From the NCBI RefSeq assembly GCF_019880385.1, contig NZ_CP082273.1, forward strand, positions 2,728,001 to 2,792,000: 64,000 nt of DNA. The letters run 5' to 3'. Position numbers and translations under genes: made by a program. The notes under the pieces are model-generated. The model was not told the DNA's origin, ran no database searches, and worked only from the letters and a program-made list of their open reading frames with translations. Below are positions 1 to 8,083 of the stretch, in pieces (position 1 is the stretch's first letter; each line of letters begins with the position of its first letter). The stretch is from Nocardioides coralli (GTDB taxonomy: Bacteria; Actinomycetota; Actinomycetes; Propionibacteriales; Nocardioidaceae).

Positions 1-729
1 CCGGCCCATCACCCTGCGCAGGAACCACCGCGGAGCGCTCACACACCCGGCGGTCGCGCCGTCGCCGTTCACGTGCAGGAAGATCGCGCCGCCGCGGTGA
101 CGCACCTGTCGGGCGTTGAAGCTGGTGACGACCGAGAACTCGTACTGCCGCGGGTAGTCCGCGAGCCGCTCGCTCGCGTCGGGGTGGCCGGGTCCCAGCC
201 ACCACCGGAAGCCGCCCTGCGCCCTGGTCCGGAAGCGGTTGTAGTGGGCGGACTCGTTGTCGAGCACCCAGTAGTCGCCGCCGCGCACCCGGTGGTAGCT
301 CGGGTCCCAGGACGGCCGCTTCGCGCCCATCCCGAAGGCCCACGGCAGCCGGTACGTGCCGAGCGGCGTCCTGCCCGAGCCCTGCACCCGCTGGCGCGGG
401 CGGACCAGGCCGTTGTAGCCGATCCGCCCGTCGTGGGCACGCCACACCGCGTGCCACTGCCCCCGCTTGACCCGCCAGAACGTGACCCGGGCGTGGTGAC
501 CTCGGGTGCGGTTGACCGTGACCGCCTGCCGGGTGTTCCTGCGCAGCCGCACGGTGACCCCGTCGAGCCGCACGGTCTTCTTCCTCCCCGTCGCCGCCGG
601 GGCACCGGTCCAGGGCCGACTCGTCGCCGTCTGATCGGTGGCGCTGTGGTTGACGGCCCGGTCGGTGGCGGCTGCCGGGGTGACGGCGAGGACGGTGGTG
701 GCCAGGACGAGCGAGATCAGCAGCTTCAC
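1..729 (-). CDS. Secreted L,D-transpeptidase-like (YkuD) protein, partial
   Basis: The first 243 residues are visible and the gene runs off the left edge. It starts at GTG 729 behind a GGAGGA ribosome site. Residues 1-22 look like a cleavable signal peptide (hydrophobic LLISLVLATTVLAV core, then AxA), so the protein is exported. Residues 119-126 (GRTPLGTY) and 219-231 (HVNGDGATAGCVS) match the two YkuD motifs; His219 and Cys229 would be the catalytic pair. YkuD enzymes make or edit 3-3 peptidoglycan cross-links, but many actinobacterial homologues with this layout are uncharacterised. The start overlaps the ligase stop by 4 nt (GTGA), so it is the downstream gene of that operon. Confidence 0.8.
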   Translation of the reverse strand, partial: MKLLISLVLATTVLAVTPAAATDRAVNHSATDQTATSRPWTGAPAATGRKKTVRLDGVTVRLRRNTRQAVTVNRTRGHHARVTFWRVKRGQWHAVWRAHDGRIGYNGLVRPRQRVQGSGRTPLGTYRLPWAFGMGAKRPSWDPSYHRVRGGDYWVLDNESAHYNRFRTRAQGGFRWWLGPGHPDASERLADYPRQYEFSVVTSFNARQVRHRGGAIFLHVNGDGATAGCVSAPRWFLRRVMGR

Positions 730-1655
730 GAGAGATCCTCCGGGGCGAGGTCGGACCTGACCCCCTGGAACGACGGCTGGCGCAGGCGATCGTAGCCGAG
801 GCCGTGGGTGTCGACGTCGACCACGACGACCGGCTCCACCCAGTGGGTCCCCGTGGCGTCGACGCGCGGCACCTCGTCGGCGAACGGGCTCCCCGTCGTC
901 GCGAGGGGGACGAGCAGCTCCTGCAGGGCCCGGGCGGTCGCACCCGTGAGTCCGCTGCCGACCCGGCCGCGGTACATCAGCCCCTCGGCCGTCGGCTCAC
1001 CCACGAGCACCGCCGCCAGCCGGTCGGTCGTGTCGACCTGCGGACGCCAGCCGCCCACCACGAAGGAGGCGCGGTGGCGGTGGGCCCGCTTGAGCCAGTC
1101 ACGGCTGCGCGTGTCGAAGCGGTAGCGCGAGGACAGCCGCTTGCTGACCACACCCTCCAGCCCCTGCTCGCGGGTCGCGTCCCAGAGCATCTGCCCGTCG
1201 GCGTACGTCGCCGGCACCTGCCAGCCGCTGAGGCCGAGGTCCTCCAGCAGCTGCCGGCGCTCGGCCAGCGGTCGAGCGGTGAGGTCCTCGCCGTCGAGGC
1301 GCAGCAGGTCGAAGACCATCAGCGTCGCCGGGATGCGCTCGGCGAGCCGGAGCGCCTCGGCCGCCTTCCGGACGTGCATCCGGTGCTGCAGCACCCGGAA
1401 GTCGGGGATCCCCCGGTCGTTGAGCGCGATCACCTCGCCGTCGACGAGCAGGTCACGGCCGCCGAGAGGCGGCGTGCTGAGGTCGGGCCAGGCGGCCGTC
1501 ACCACGTTGCCGTTGCGGCTGTACATCCGGGCCACGCCGTCGGTGACGTCGACCAGCACCCGCACCCCGTCCCACTTCACCTCGTGGACCCACTCCTCAC
1601 CCGTGGGCGTGGTGTCCGTGGTGGTCGCGAGCATGGGGCGCATGGCGGCCATCAT
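726..1655 (-). CDS. ligD: ATP-dependent DNA ligase, LigD ligase domain only
   Basis: This 309-residue protein is an ATP-dependent DNA ligase of the LigD family used in non-homologous end joining. Motif I is KWDG with the AMP-accepting lysine at residue 27. The later nucleotidyltransferase motifs include DGE (about residue 73) and EGVVSKR (about 166), followed by an OB-fold region. There is no primase-polymerase or 3'-phosphoesterase domain, so it is a single-domain ligase, unlike the roughly 750-residue mycobacterial LigD. ku lies nearby on the opposite strand, which supports the repair role. Met1, Met2 or Met5 could each be the start; none has a strong ribosome site. Confidence 0.88.
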   Translation of the reverse strand: MMAAMRPMLATTTDTTPTGEEWVHEVKWDGVRVLVDVTDGVARMYSRNGNVVTAAWPDLSTPPLGGRDLLVDGEVIALNDRGIPDFRVLQHRMHVRKAAEALRLAERIPATLMVFDLLRLDGEDLTARPLAERRQLLEDLGLSGWQVPATYADGQMLWDATREQGLEGVVSKRLSSRYRFDTRSRDWLKRAHRHRASFVVGGWRPQVDTTDRLAAVLVGEPTAEGLMYRGRVGSGLTGATARALQELLVPLATTGSPFADEVPRVDATGTHWVEPVVVVDVDTHGLGYDRLRQPSFQGVRSDLAPEDLS

Positions 1656-1667
1656 CGTGGGGAGGCG

Positions 1668-2390
1668 TCAGGCACGGGCGGGGAGCACGCAGAACTCGTT
1701 GCCCGAGGGGTCGGCGAAGAGCCGCCACGGGAGCTCGCCCCACTCGGGGTGGAACTGCTCGCGGCCGCCGCGCTCGGTGATGCCCGCCGCCACCACGTCG
1801 GCGTCGTCGCTCACCTCGAGCCGCACGTCGAGGTGGAGCCGGTTCTTCGCGGCCGCCTTGGGCTGAGGCTCGGGGCAGAGCTCGAGCAGCGGCCCGCGCC
1901 GGCTCGGGTGGCGCAGGCTCTGGTCGGCCACCCCCGGTGCGGCGGTCCAGCCGGTGAGCCACGACCAGAACTCTGCGTCGCGTTCCGGGTCGGCGGAGTC
2001 GAGCGGGAGGGCGGCGATGGGGCCGGTGTCGACGTAGGCCTCCCGCTCCTCCATCACGCAGAACGGATTGCCCTCCGGGTCGGCGAGCACCACCCACGGC
2101 ACGTCGCCCTGCCCGATGTCGAGGTGGCTGGCGCCGAGCCCGAGGAGCCGCTCGACCTCCTCGGTCTGGCGCTCGCCGCCGAGGACGTCGACGTGGAGAC
2201 GGACCGGCTCGCTCGGCGGGTTCGGCACCGGCTGGAAGCAGAGGTCGAGCACGGGGCCCTCGGGCACCGCCAGCCTGGTCTCGTAGATCCCCGGCTGGTC
2301 GGTCAGCACGTGGCCGCCGACGACCGCCTCCCAGAACCGGCCCAGCCGGCGGGGATCCGTCGCGTCGAAGACGAGGTTCTCCAGGAACAC
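1668..2390 (-). CDS. VOC (glyoxalase/bleomycin-resistance fold) protein, two domains
   Basis: Two tandem VOC-type halves of about 120 residues each are visible, both ending in the typical ADPxGNxFCV strand (near residues 100 and 230). Such proteins bind small molecules or metals, but the substrate cannot be read from the sequence. I chose GTG 2390 because the first VOC strand (FLENLVFDATD) begins there; the frame stays open to GTG 2507, adding a proline/cysteine-rich 39-residue leader that does not look like part of the fold. The gene lies 12 nt upstream of ligD on the same strand and may be cotranscribed. No functional link to repair is evident. Confidence 0.75.
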   Translation of the reverse strand: MFLENLVFDATDPRRLGRFWEAVVGGHVLTDQPGIYETRLAVPEGPVLDLCFQPVPNPPSEPVRLHVDVLGGERQTEEVERLLGLGASHLDIGQGDVPWVVLADPEGNPFCVMEEREAYVDTGPIAALPLDSADPERDAEFWSWLTGWTAAPGVADQSLRHPSRRGPLLELCPEPQPKAAAKNRLHLDVRLEVSDDADVVAAGITERGGREQFHPEWGELPWRLFADPSGNEFCVLPARA

Positions 2391-2514
2391 GCGGCAAGCG
2401 TAGGCCGCGCGCGCCGGGACACGCAGCGGCAGGCAGTGCGGGCAGGGTCGGGCAGGGGCGGGCGGGGGAGCGCCGTACGCCGTCTGCGGGACGACCTCGC
2501 GCGTCACACCCGGC

Positions 2515-2520
2515 TACCCT
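2515..2520 (+). promoter_or_regulatory. -10 hexamer TACCCT of ku
   Basis: The hexamer ends 6 nt before ATG 2527, which predicts transcription starting at or beside the start codon (leaderless mRNA). No Shine-Dalgarno sequence is present. Confidence 0.5.
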
Positions 2521-2526
2521 CGTCAC

Positions 2527-3396
2527 ATGCGTGCGATCTGGAAGGGCTCGGTGTCGTTCGGGCTGGTCAACGTGCCCGTCAAGCTCTACTCCGCCACCGA
2601 GTCCCACGACGTCTCCTTCCGCCAGGTGCACGCCAAGGACGGGGGGCGGATCAAGTACCAGCGGATCTGCTCGATCGACGGCGAGGAGGTGGCCTACGCC
2701 GACATCGCCAAGGGGTACGAGACCGAGGACGGCGAGATGGTCATCCTCACCGACGACGACATGGCCGACCTGCCCGTGACCTCCTCCCGTGAGATCGCGG
2801 TGGAGAAGTTCGTGCCGCGCGACCAGATCGACCCCATGCTGCTGGAGAAGTCCTACTACCTCGAGCCGGAGAAGACCGGCGCCAAGCCCTACGCGCTGCT
2901 GCGCCAGGCGCTGCTCGAGGCCGACCGGATGGCGGTGGTGACGGTGGCGCTGCGCCAGCGCACGACCGTGGCGGTGCTGCGGGTGAAGGACGACGTGATC
3001 GTGCTGCAGACGATGATGTGGCCCGACGAGATCCGCACCCCCGACTTCAGCGTCGAGGTCGGCGAGGTCAAGGACGCCGAGGTCACGATGGCCAACATGC
3101 TCGTGGAGACCCTCGCCGGTGACTTCGACGCCTCGGAGTTCGAGGACGACTACGCCGAGGCCGTCCAGGAGCTGGTCAAGGCCAAGATCGAGGGGGGCGA
3201 GATCAAGCGCACCCCGACGTCGACGAAGTCCTCCGGCGAGGTGGTCGACCTGCTGGCCGCGCTGCAGAAGTCGGTGGAGGCCGCCAAGACCGCCCGCGGC
3301 GAGGAGCCGGCCGAGGAGTCGGAGAAGAAGAAGCCGGCCAAGAAGACCACCAAGAAGTCGACGGCCAAGAAGGCCGCGAAGAAGAAGGCCAGCTGA
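2527..3396 (+). CDS. ku: Ku homodimer, NHEJ DNA-end-binding protein
   Basis: This 289-residue protein starts MRAIWKGSVSFGLVNVPVKL, the hallmark of bacterial Ku. The homodimer encircles broken DNA ends and recruits the ligase encoded about 0.9 kb away on the other strand. The core beta-barrel covers residues 1 to about 250. The tail (265-289) is rich in lysine and alanine, as in many actinobacterial Ku proteins, where it aids DNA binding. Length is normal for the family. A -10-like TACCCT sits 6 nt before the ATG and there is no ribosome site, so a leaderless transcript is likely. The gene ends 18 nt from the convergent carboxyltransferase gene. Confidence 0.95.
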   Translation: MRAIWKGSVSFGLVNVPVKLYSATESHDVSFRQVHAKDGGRIKYQRICSIDGEEVAYADIAKGYETEDGEMVILTDDDMADLPVTSSREIAVEKFVPRDQIDPMLLEKSYYLEPEKTGAKPYALLRQALLEADRMAVVTVALRQRTTVAVLRVKDDVIVLQTMMWPDEIRTPDFSVEVGEVKDAEVTMANMLVETLAGDFDASEFEDDYAEAVQELVKAKIEGGEIKRTPTSTKSSGEVVDLLAALQKSVEAAKTARGEEPAEESEKKKPAKKTTKKSTAKKAAKKKAS

Positions 3397-3414
3397 CCGC
3401 TGACCGAGTCGGCG

Positions 3415-4851
3415 CTACGGCGCCGGCGCGGTGAGGTCGCGGAGCTGTGCGGCGATCTCGGCCGCCACCGCGACGGCCAGGTCGGCGGCTGACTCGCCCG
3501 CGACCTCCGGGACGACGTGGTGGACGGTGCCGTCGGCGTGGAGGTCGGCAGCACGGACCCGCTGGCGGGTGGCCATCTCCGCGGCGTGCTCGGTGTCGCC
3601 GTGCACGATCACGCTCGCACCCTCGGGCGGCAGCGGCGAGAGCCACGCGTTCTCGGTCGCGATCACCCGCTGTGCGGGCAGCAGCGCGAGCGCCCCACCA
3701 CCGCACCCCTGCCCCAGCAGCACCGAGACGGTCGGCACGGTCAGCGAGCTCAGCCGCGCCAGGCAGCGGGCGATCTCGCCGGCGATGGCACGCTCCTCCG
3801 CCCGCGGCGACAGCTCGGCGCCGGGGGTGTCGATGACCGCCACCAGCGGCAGCCCCAGCTCCTGGGCCAGCCGCATCCCGCGCCGGGCCTCACGGAGCGC
3901 GCCGGGACCCATGGCGTGGCTCGGCGTCTGGCGGCTGCGGTCCTGGCCGACCACGACGCACGGCTGCCCGTCGAGGCGCGTCAGCGCCACCAGCAGCGTG
4001 GAGTCGCGCTCGCCCTCGTCGGTGCCGCGCAGCTGGACGGTGCCGGTGGCGCCGTGGGCCAGGAGCTCGCGGATGCCCGCACGCTCCGGGGCCCGCGTCG
4101 CCTCGATCGAGTCCCAGGCCGCGACGTCCCCCACCTCGCGGGTGTCGGTACGCCGGGGCAGCCTGGCCGGCGTCGGCGGGTCGACGAGCACGCCGAGCGC
4201 GAGGTCGACCAGTGTCGGGAGCTCCTCGGCCGGCACCACCCCGTCGATGACCCCCGACGCGGCCAGGTTCTCCGCGGTCTGCACCCCGGGGCGGAACGGC
4301 CGGCCGTGCAGCGCTTCGTAGACCTTCGGCCCGAGGAACCCCACCAGCGCGCCCGGTTCGGCGACGGTGACGTGGCCCAGTGACCCCCACGAGGCGTAGA
4401 CACCACCGGTGGTGGGGTGCCGCAGGTGCACCAGGTAGGGCAGCCCGGCCAACCGGTGCGCCATCAGCGCGCGGGAGATCTCGATCATGCGGACGAACGC
4501 CGGGGTGCCCTCCTGCATGCGCGTTCCGCCCGAGGCCGTGCTCGCCAGCACCGGCAGTCGCTCCCGTGTCGCGCGGTGGACGGCGGAGGTGATGCGGTCG
4601 GCGGCGGCCCGTCCGATGGACCCGGCCAGGAAGCCGAACTCGTTGGCCAGGACGCAGACCGGCCGGCCGCGGACCAGCCCCCGACCCGTCAGGACCGACT
4701 CGTCGGTGCCGGACCGCTCGGCCGCCTCCTCCAGCGCGGCCCGGTAGTCCGCGTCGTAGGCCGCCAGGTCGATCGGCTCGTCCCACGACTCGAAGGTGCC
4801 CGGGTCGAGCACCAGGTCGAGCAGCTCGCGGGCGGTCCAGCGGCGCGTCAC
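3415..4851 (-). CDS. Fused acyl-CoA carboxyltransferase (AccD-AccA type)
   Basis: The 478-residue protein carries both carboxyltransferase halves in one chain. The N half is AccD-like with TASGGTRMQEG (about residues 87-97); the C half is AccA-like with VIDTPGAELSPRAEERAIAGE and a GQGCGGGALAL oxyanion loop. It would move a carboxyl group from biotin to an acyl-CoA such as acetyl-CoA. The AccD zinc finger is missing, as in propionyl-CoA-type beta subunits, and no biotin carboxylase or carrier gene is nearby, so partners must be encoded elsewhere. The start GTG 4851 overlaps the CoA-transferase stop by 4 nt (GTGA), so the two are translationally coupled. The true acyl substrate is unknown. Confidence 0.85.
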   Translation of the reverse strand: MTRRWTARELLDLVLDPGTFESWDEPIDLAAYDADYRAALEEAAERSGTDESVLTGRGLVRGRPVCVLANEFGFLAGSIGRAAADRITSAVHRATRERLPVLASTASGGTRMQEGTPAFVRMIEISRALMAHRLAGLPYLVHLRHPTTGGVYASWGSLGHVTVAEPGALVGFLGPKVYEALHGRPFRPGVQTAENLAASGVIDGVVPAEELPTLVDLALGVLVDPPTPARLPRRTDTREVGDVAAWDSIEATRAPERAGIRELLAHGATGTVQLRGTDEGERDSTLLVALTRLDGQPCVVVGQDRSRQTPSHAMGPGALREARRGMRLAQELGLPLVAVIDTPGAELSPRAEERAIAGEIARCLARLSSLTVPTVSVLLGQGCGGGALALLPAQRVIATENAWLSPLPPEGASVIVHGDTEHAAEMATRQRVRAADLHADGTVHHVVPEVAGESAADLAVAVAAEIAAQLRDLTAPAP

Positions 4852-6023
4852 TCCGGCGCCTCGAGCCACGCCCGGAGGTCGTCGGCGTGCTGGTCGAGCA
4901 GCGGGGGTGCCGCGTGGTCGCGCCGGGTCACCTCGGTGCCGTCGGGGTCGAAGAACCGCAGCGGTGGGCCCGGCAGGGACAGGGTGCCGAGGGTCGGGTG
5001 CTCCACGTCGACGAGCAGCCCCTGGCTCGCCACCTGGTCCCACGTGTAGACCTCGTCCAGCGTCCGGACCTTGCCGGCCGGGATGCCGAGCTCGGAGAGC
5101 CGCGCGAGCAGCGGCTCGGCGTCGTGGTCGGCGAAGGCCGCCTCGACCGTGGCGACCAGCTGCGGGTGGTGCGCCACCCGCTCGGCGTTGGTGGCCAGAC
5201 CGTCGGCGGCCGGGTCGAGCCCGAAGCCGTCGCACAGCCGCCGCCACAGCCCCTCGCTGCCGACGGCGATCTGGACGGCTCCGTCGCGGCAGTGGAAGAG
5301 ACCGTAGGGCGCGATGGCCGGGTGGTGGTTGCCCTGCGCCCGGCCGACCTGGCCGCCGACGGTCCAGCGGGTGCCCTGGAACGCGTGCACGCCGACGGTC
5401 GCGGCCAGCAGCGAGGTCCGGACGACCGAGCCGCGACCGGTGCGGTGGCGCTCGTGCAGCGCGGCGACGACGCCGTAGGCGCCGTACATCCCGGCGAGCA
5501 GGTCGGCCACCGGCACCCCTACCTTCTGCGGGTCCTCGGGTCCGGAGCCGGTCAGGGACATCAGCCCGGCCTCGCCCTGGGCGATCTGGTCGTAGCCGGC
5601 CCGGCCACCCTCGGGACCGTCGTGGCCGAACCCCGTGATCGACAGCACGACCAGTCGTGGGTTCCGCTGCTGCAGCTCCGCCACGCCCAGCCCCAGCCGC
5701 TCCAGCACACCGGTGCGGAAGTTCTCGACCAGCACGTCGGCGCGGTCGACGAGCTCCAGGAGGAGCGTCCGGTCCGCCTCCGCCTTGAGGTCCAGCGCGA
5801 TGGACTCCTTGTTGCGGTTGGCGGACATGAAGTACGTCGACTGGCGCGGCTCGCCCACGAAGGGCGGTCCCCAGCCGCGGCTGTCGTCACCGTGGCCGGG
5901 CGCCTCCACCTTGATGACGCGGGCCCCGAGGTCGCCGAGCATCTGGGTCGCGTGCGGCCCCGCCAGGGCGCGCGAGAGGTCGACGACGACGACGTCGGCC
6001 AGCGGGCCGCGGTCCGGTGCCAT
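4848..6023 (-). CDS. CaiB/BaiF family (class III) CoA-transferase
   Basis: The 391-residue protein has the class III CoA-transferase fold. It opens with VVDLSRALAGPHATQMLGDLGA, the usual N-terminal signature, and has the catalytic aspartate in GYDQIAQ (Asp145), which forms an acyl-anhydride intermediate. Family members move CoA between carboxylic acids or racemise alpha-methylacyl-CoAs. A GGAAGGA ribosome site precedes ATG 6023, and a TAGAGT -10-like hexamer lies near 6086-6081. It is the first gene of a two-gene operon with the fused carboxyltransferase, which suggests that an acyl-CoA made here is carboxylated next; that pairing is inference. Confidence 0.87.
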   Translation of the reverse strand: MAPDRGPLADVVVVDLSRALAGPHATQMLGDLGARVIKVEAPGHGDDSRGWGPPFVGEPRQSTYFMSANRNKESIALDLKAEADRTLLLELVDRADVLVENFRTGVLERLGLGVAELQQRNPRLVVLSITGFGHDGPEGGRAGYDQIAQGEAGLMSLTGSGPEDPQKVGVPVADLLAGMYGAYGVVAALHERHRTGRGSVVRTSLLAATVGVHAFQGTRWTVGGQVGRAQGNHHPAIAPYGLFHCRDGAVQIAVGSEGLWRRLCDGFGLDPAADGLATNAERVAHHPQLVATVEAAFADHDAEPLLARLSELGIPAGKVRTLDEVYTWDQVASQGLLVDVEHPTLGTLSLPGPPLRFFDPDGTEVTRRDHAAPPLLDQHADDLRAWLEAPE

Positions 6024-6112
6024 GCGGGGTCCTTCCGTGCTGGCCGGCGGCCCGGTCCGTCGGCGGGTGGGTAGGGCCAGACTCTACGAGCCCGTCCCCC
6101 GTCGTCGGCGAC

Positions 6113-7189
6113 TCAGTGGGTCTCCCACTGGAAGAGTCGCGCGGCCACGAGCGTCACGACCGTCGCGAACGCCGCCAGGACGGCCATCGGCACGAGCACG
6201 GCCGTCGGCCCCTCACCGCGGACCAGCACGTCCAGCATCCCCTCGTTGAGCCAGTGCAGCGGCAGCAGGTCGGCCACCGCCTGCAGCCATCCGGGGGCGC
6301 CGTCGAGGGGGAAGAACGAGCCGCTGAGGAAGGCCATCGGCAGCACCAGGAAGTTGGCCATGTTGACGGCACCCTCCACCGACTTCGCGACCGCCCCCGC
6401 GAGGAGGCCGACCGCCATGAAGCACAGGGTGCCGACCACGAGCAGCGGCACGCCCGCCCACCAGGAGCCGCCGAGCTGCAGCCCGAACACCGCCGTGCCG
6501 AGGCCCAGGAAGATCGCCATCTGCACCAGCGCGATGACGATCGTCACGGTCACCCGTGCGCCCACCACCGTGCCGGTCCGCACCGGAGCGAGCTGGAGTC
6601 GGCGGAGCAGCTTGCTCTGCCGCCAGCCCTGCAGCGTCGCGGCGGCGCCGAAGGCCGCGCTCATGGCGACCGCCCAGCCGAGCAGCCCGGGGGTGACGAA
6701 CTGGATGGTGTCGAGGCTCTCGTCCTCCACGGCGTCGGTGCGCAGCGAGTACGCCGGCGGCTGCCCGGTCGCGGCGACGTTCGCGCCGTCGACGAACGCG
6801 CGGAGCGTCCCCTGCACCACCGCGGCCTTGACCTGGTCGGTCTGGGTGACGTGGGCGACCACCTCACCGTCCTCGCCCGTGACGGCCACGTCGACGTCAC
6901 CCTCCCGCACCGCCTCGATCGCCGCACCGAGGTCGTCGTGCCGCTCGACCTCGAAGGTCTCCGCGAACGCCTCCTGCGCGCCCGGTGGGAGGTCCTCGAA
7001 CAGGCTGACCTCGCCCACCTGGGCCATCGTGATCCGGCTCTGGGTCTGGTCGGCGAAGATGCCGCCGAAGAGGACGAGGAACATCAGCGGGAACACCAGC
7101 GCGAAGAAGACCGACGCCCGGTCGCGGTAGAAGCCGCGGACGATCGCCACCGAGAGCGACCAGAAGGCGGTGTGGCGACCTCGACTCAT
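6113..7189 (-). CDS. ABC-2 type transporter permease
   Basis: This 358-residue membrane protein has one N-terminal transmembrane helix (about 26-45), a soluble outer segment of some 120 residues, then about five helices ending near residue 355. That is the layout of ABC-2 export permeases, which move drugs, lipids or polysaccharides outward. The start ATG 7189 overlaps the ATPase stop by 4 nt (ATGA), so the pair forms a two-gene operon and one exporter. The residues MAFLSGSFFPLDGAPGWLQ near the C end match the conserved ABC-2 loop (S/G-FFP). The substrate cannot be inferred. Confidence 0.88.
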   Translation of the reverse strand: MSRGRHTAFWSLSVAIVRGFYRDRASVFFALVFPLMFLVLFGGIFADQTQSRITMAQVGEVSLFEDLPPGAQEAFAETFEVERHDDLGAAIEAVREGDVDVAVTGEDGEVVAHVTQTDQVKAAVVQGTLRAFVDGANVAATGQPPAYSLRTDAVEDESLDTIQFVTPGLLGWAVAMSAAFGAAATLQGWRQSKLLRRLQLAPVRTGTVVGARVTVTIVIALVQMAIFLGLGTAVFGLQLGGSWWAGVPLLVVGTLCFMAVGLLAGAVAKSVEGAVNMANFLVLPMAFLSGSFFPLDGAPGWLQAVADLLPLHWLNEGMLDVLVRGEGPTAVLVPMAVLAAFATVVTLVAARLFQWETH

Positions 7190-8022
7190 GCGCGGTACTC
7201 CCGCCCGGTCAGGGAGAGGAAGACGTCCTCGAGGGTGCCGGTGCGGACCGAGACGCCGTCGAGCTTCTGCTCCTGGGCCAGGCGCGCGAGCACCCGGGTG
7301 GGCTCCCGGGTCTCGACCGTCTCGCCGTCCGCGGTGGTGATGTGGGTCGGCGCGTCCAGTCCCTGCACCAGCCGTCGCGGCGTGTCGAGCTCCAGGATCC
7401 GGCCGTGGTCCATGATCGCCACGCGGTCGCAGAGCGCCTCCGCCTCGTCCATGTAGTGCGTCGTGAGCACCACCGTGCGGCCGCTGCGGTTGATGTCGGT
7501 CAGCAGGTCCCACAGGTTGCGACGCGCCTGCGGGTCCAGGGACGCCGTGGGCTCGTCGAGGAACACCAGCTCGGGATCGTGCACGAGCGCGCAGGCGATG
7601 GAGAGCCGCTGCGACTGGCCACCGGACAGGTCCTCGACGCGGGTGTCGGCCTTGTCGACCAGACCGACCTGCTCCAGCCACCGGTCGGCTTCGGCCACGG
7701 GGACGCCGTAGAGCGAGGCGAAGGTGTGGATCTGCTCGCGCGCCGTGAGCCGCTCGAAGAACGAGGACGCCTGCAGCTGCACCCCGATCCGCGGCAGCAG
7801 CCGGGGGTTGCGGGGCCACGGCGACTCCCCCAGCACCCGCACGCTGCCCGAGTCGGGTCTCCTCAACCCCTCGACCAGCTCGAGGGTCGTGGTCTTGCCC
7901 GCGCCGTTGGGACCCAGGATCCCGAAGAACTCGCCCTCGCCGACCTCGAAGCTGACGCCGTCGACGGCGCGCAGGCTTCCGTACGCGATGGTCAGCTCGC
8001 TGACCTCGATGGCCCCTCCCAT
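7186..8022 (-). CDS. ABC transporter ATP-binding protein
   Basis: This 278-residue ATPase energises the downstream permease. Walker A is GPNGAGKTT (residues 37-45), the signature is LSGGQSQRLS, Walker B is LVFLDEP, and the switch histidine is in VVLTTHYMDEAE. The C-terminal extension of about 60 residues resembles DrrA-type drug-export ATPases. I chose ATG 8022 because the domain starts directly after it; the frame is open to 8058 but those residues (RGAARARQGG) are not part of the fold. A CAGGGT hexamer ends 6 nt upstream of the ATG, a possible leaderless -10. Confidence 0.9.
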   Translation of the reverse strand: MGGAIEVSELTIAYGSLRAVDGVSFEVGEGEFFGILGPNGAGKTTTLELVEGLRRPDSGSVRVLGESPWPRNPRLLPRIGVQLQASSFFERLTAREQIHTFASLYGVPVAEADRWLEQVGLVDKADTRVEDLSGGQSQRLSIACALVHDPELVFLDEPTASLDPQARRNLWDLLTDINRSGRTVVLTTHYMDEAEALCDRVAIMDHGRILELDTPRRLVQGLDAPTHITTADGETVETREPTRVLARLAQEQKLDGVSVRTGTLEDVFLSLTGREYRA

Positions 8023-8083
8023 GCGCCCACCCTGTCGTGCCCGGGCTGCACCCCTCAAGGACCGGTCTGCGGGTGTCGTGCCC

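Noticed and set aside
804-2792. A 662-codon plus-strand frame
   Set aside because: It overlaps ligD, the VOC gene and the start of ku in another frame; ku has unmistakable motifs.
3240-3396. Lysine-rich repeat in the end of ku as a possible repeat element
   Set aside because: It encodes the normal basic tail of bacterial Ku, with ordinary codon use.
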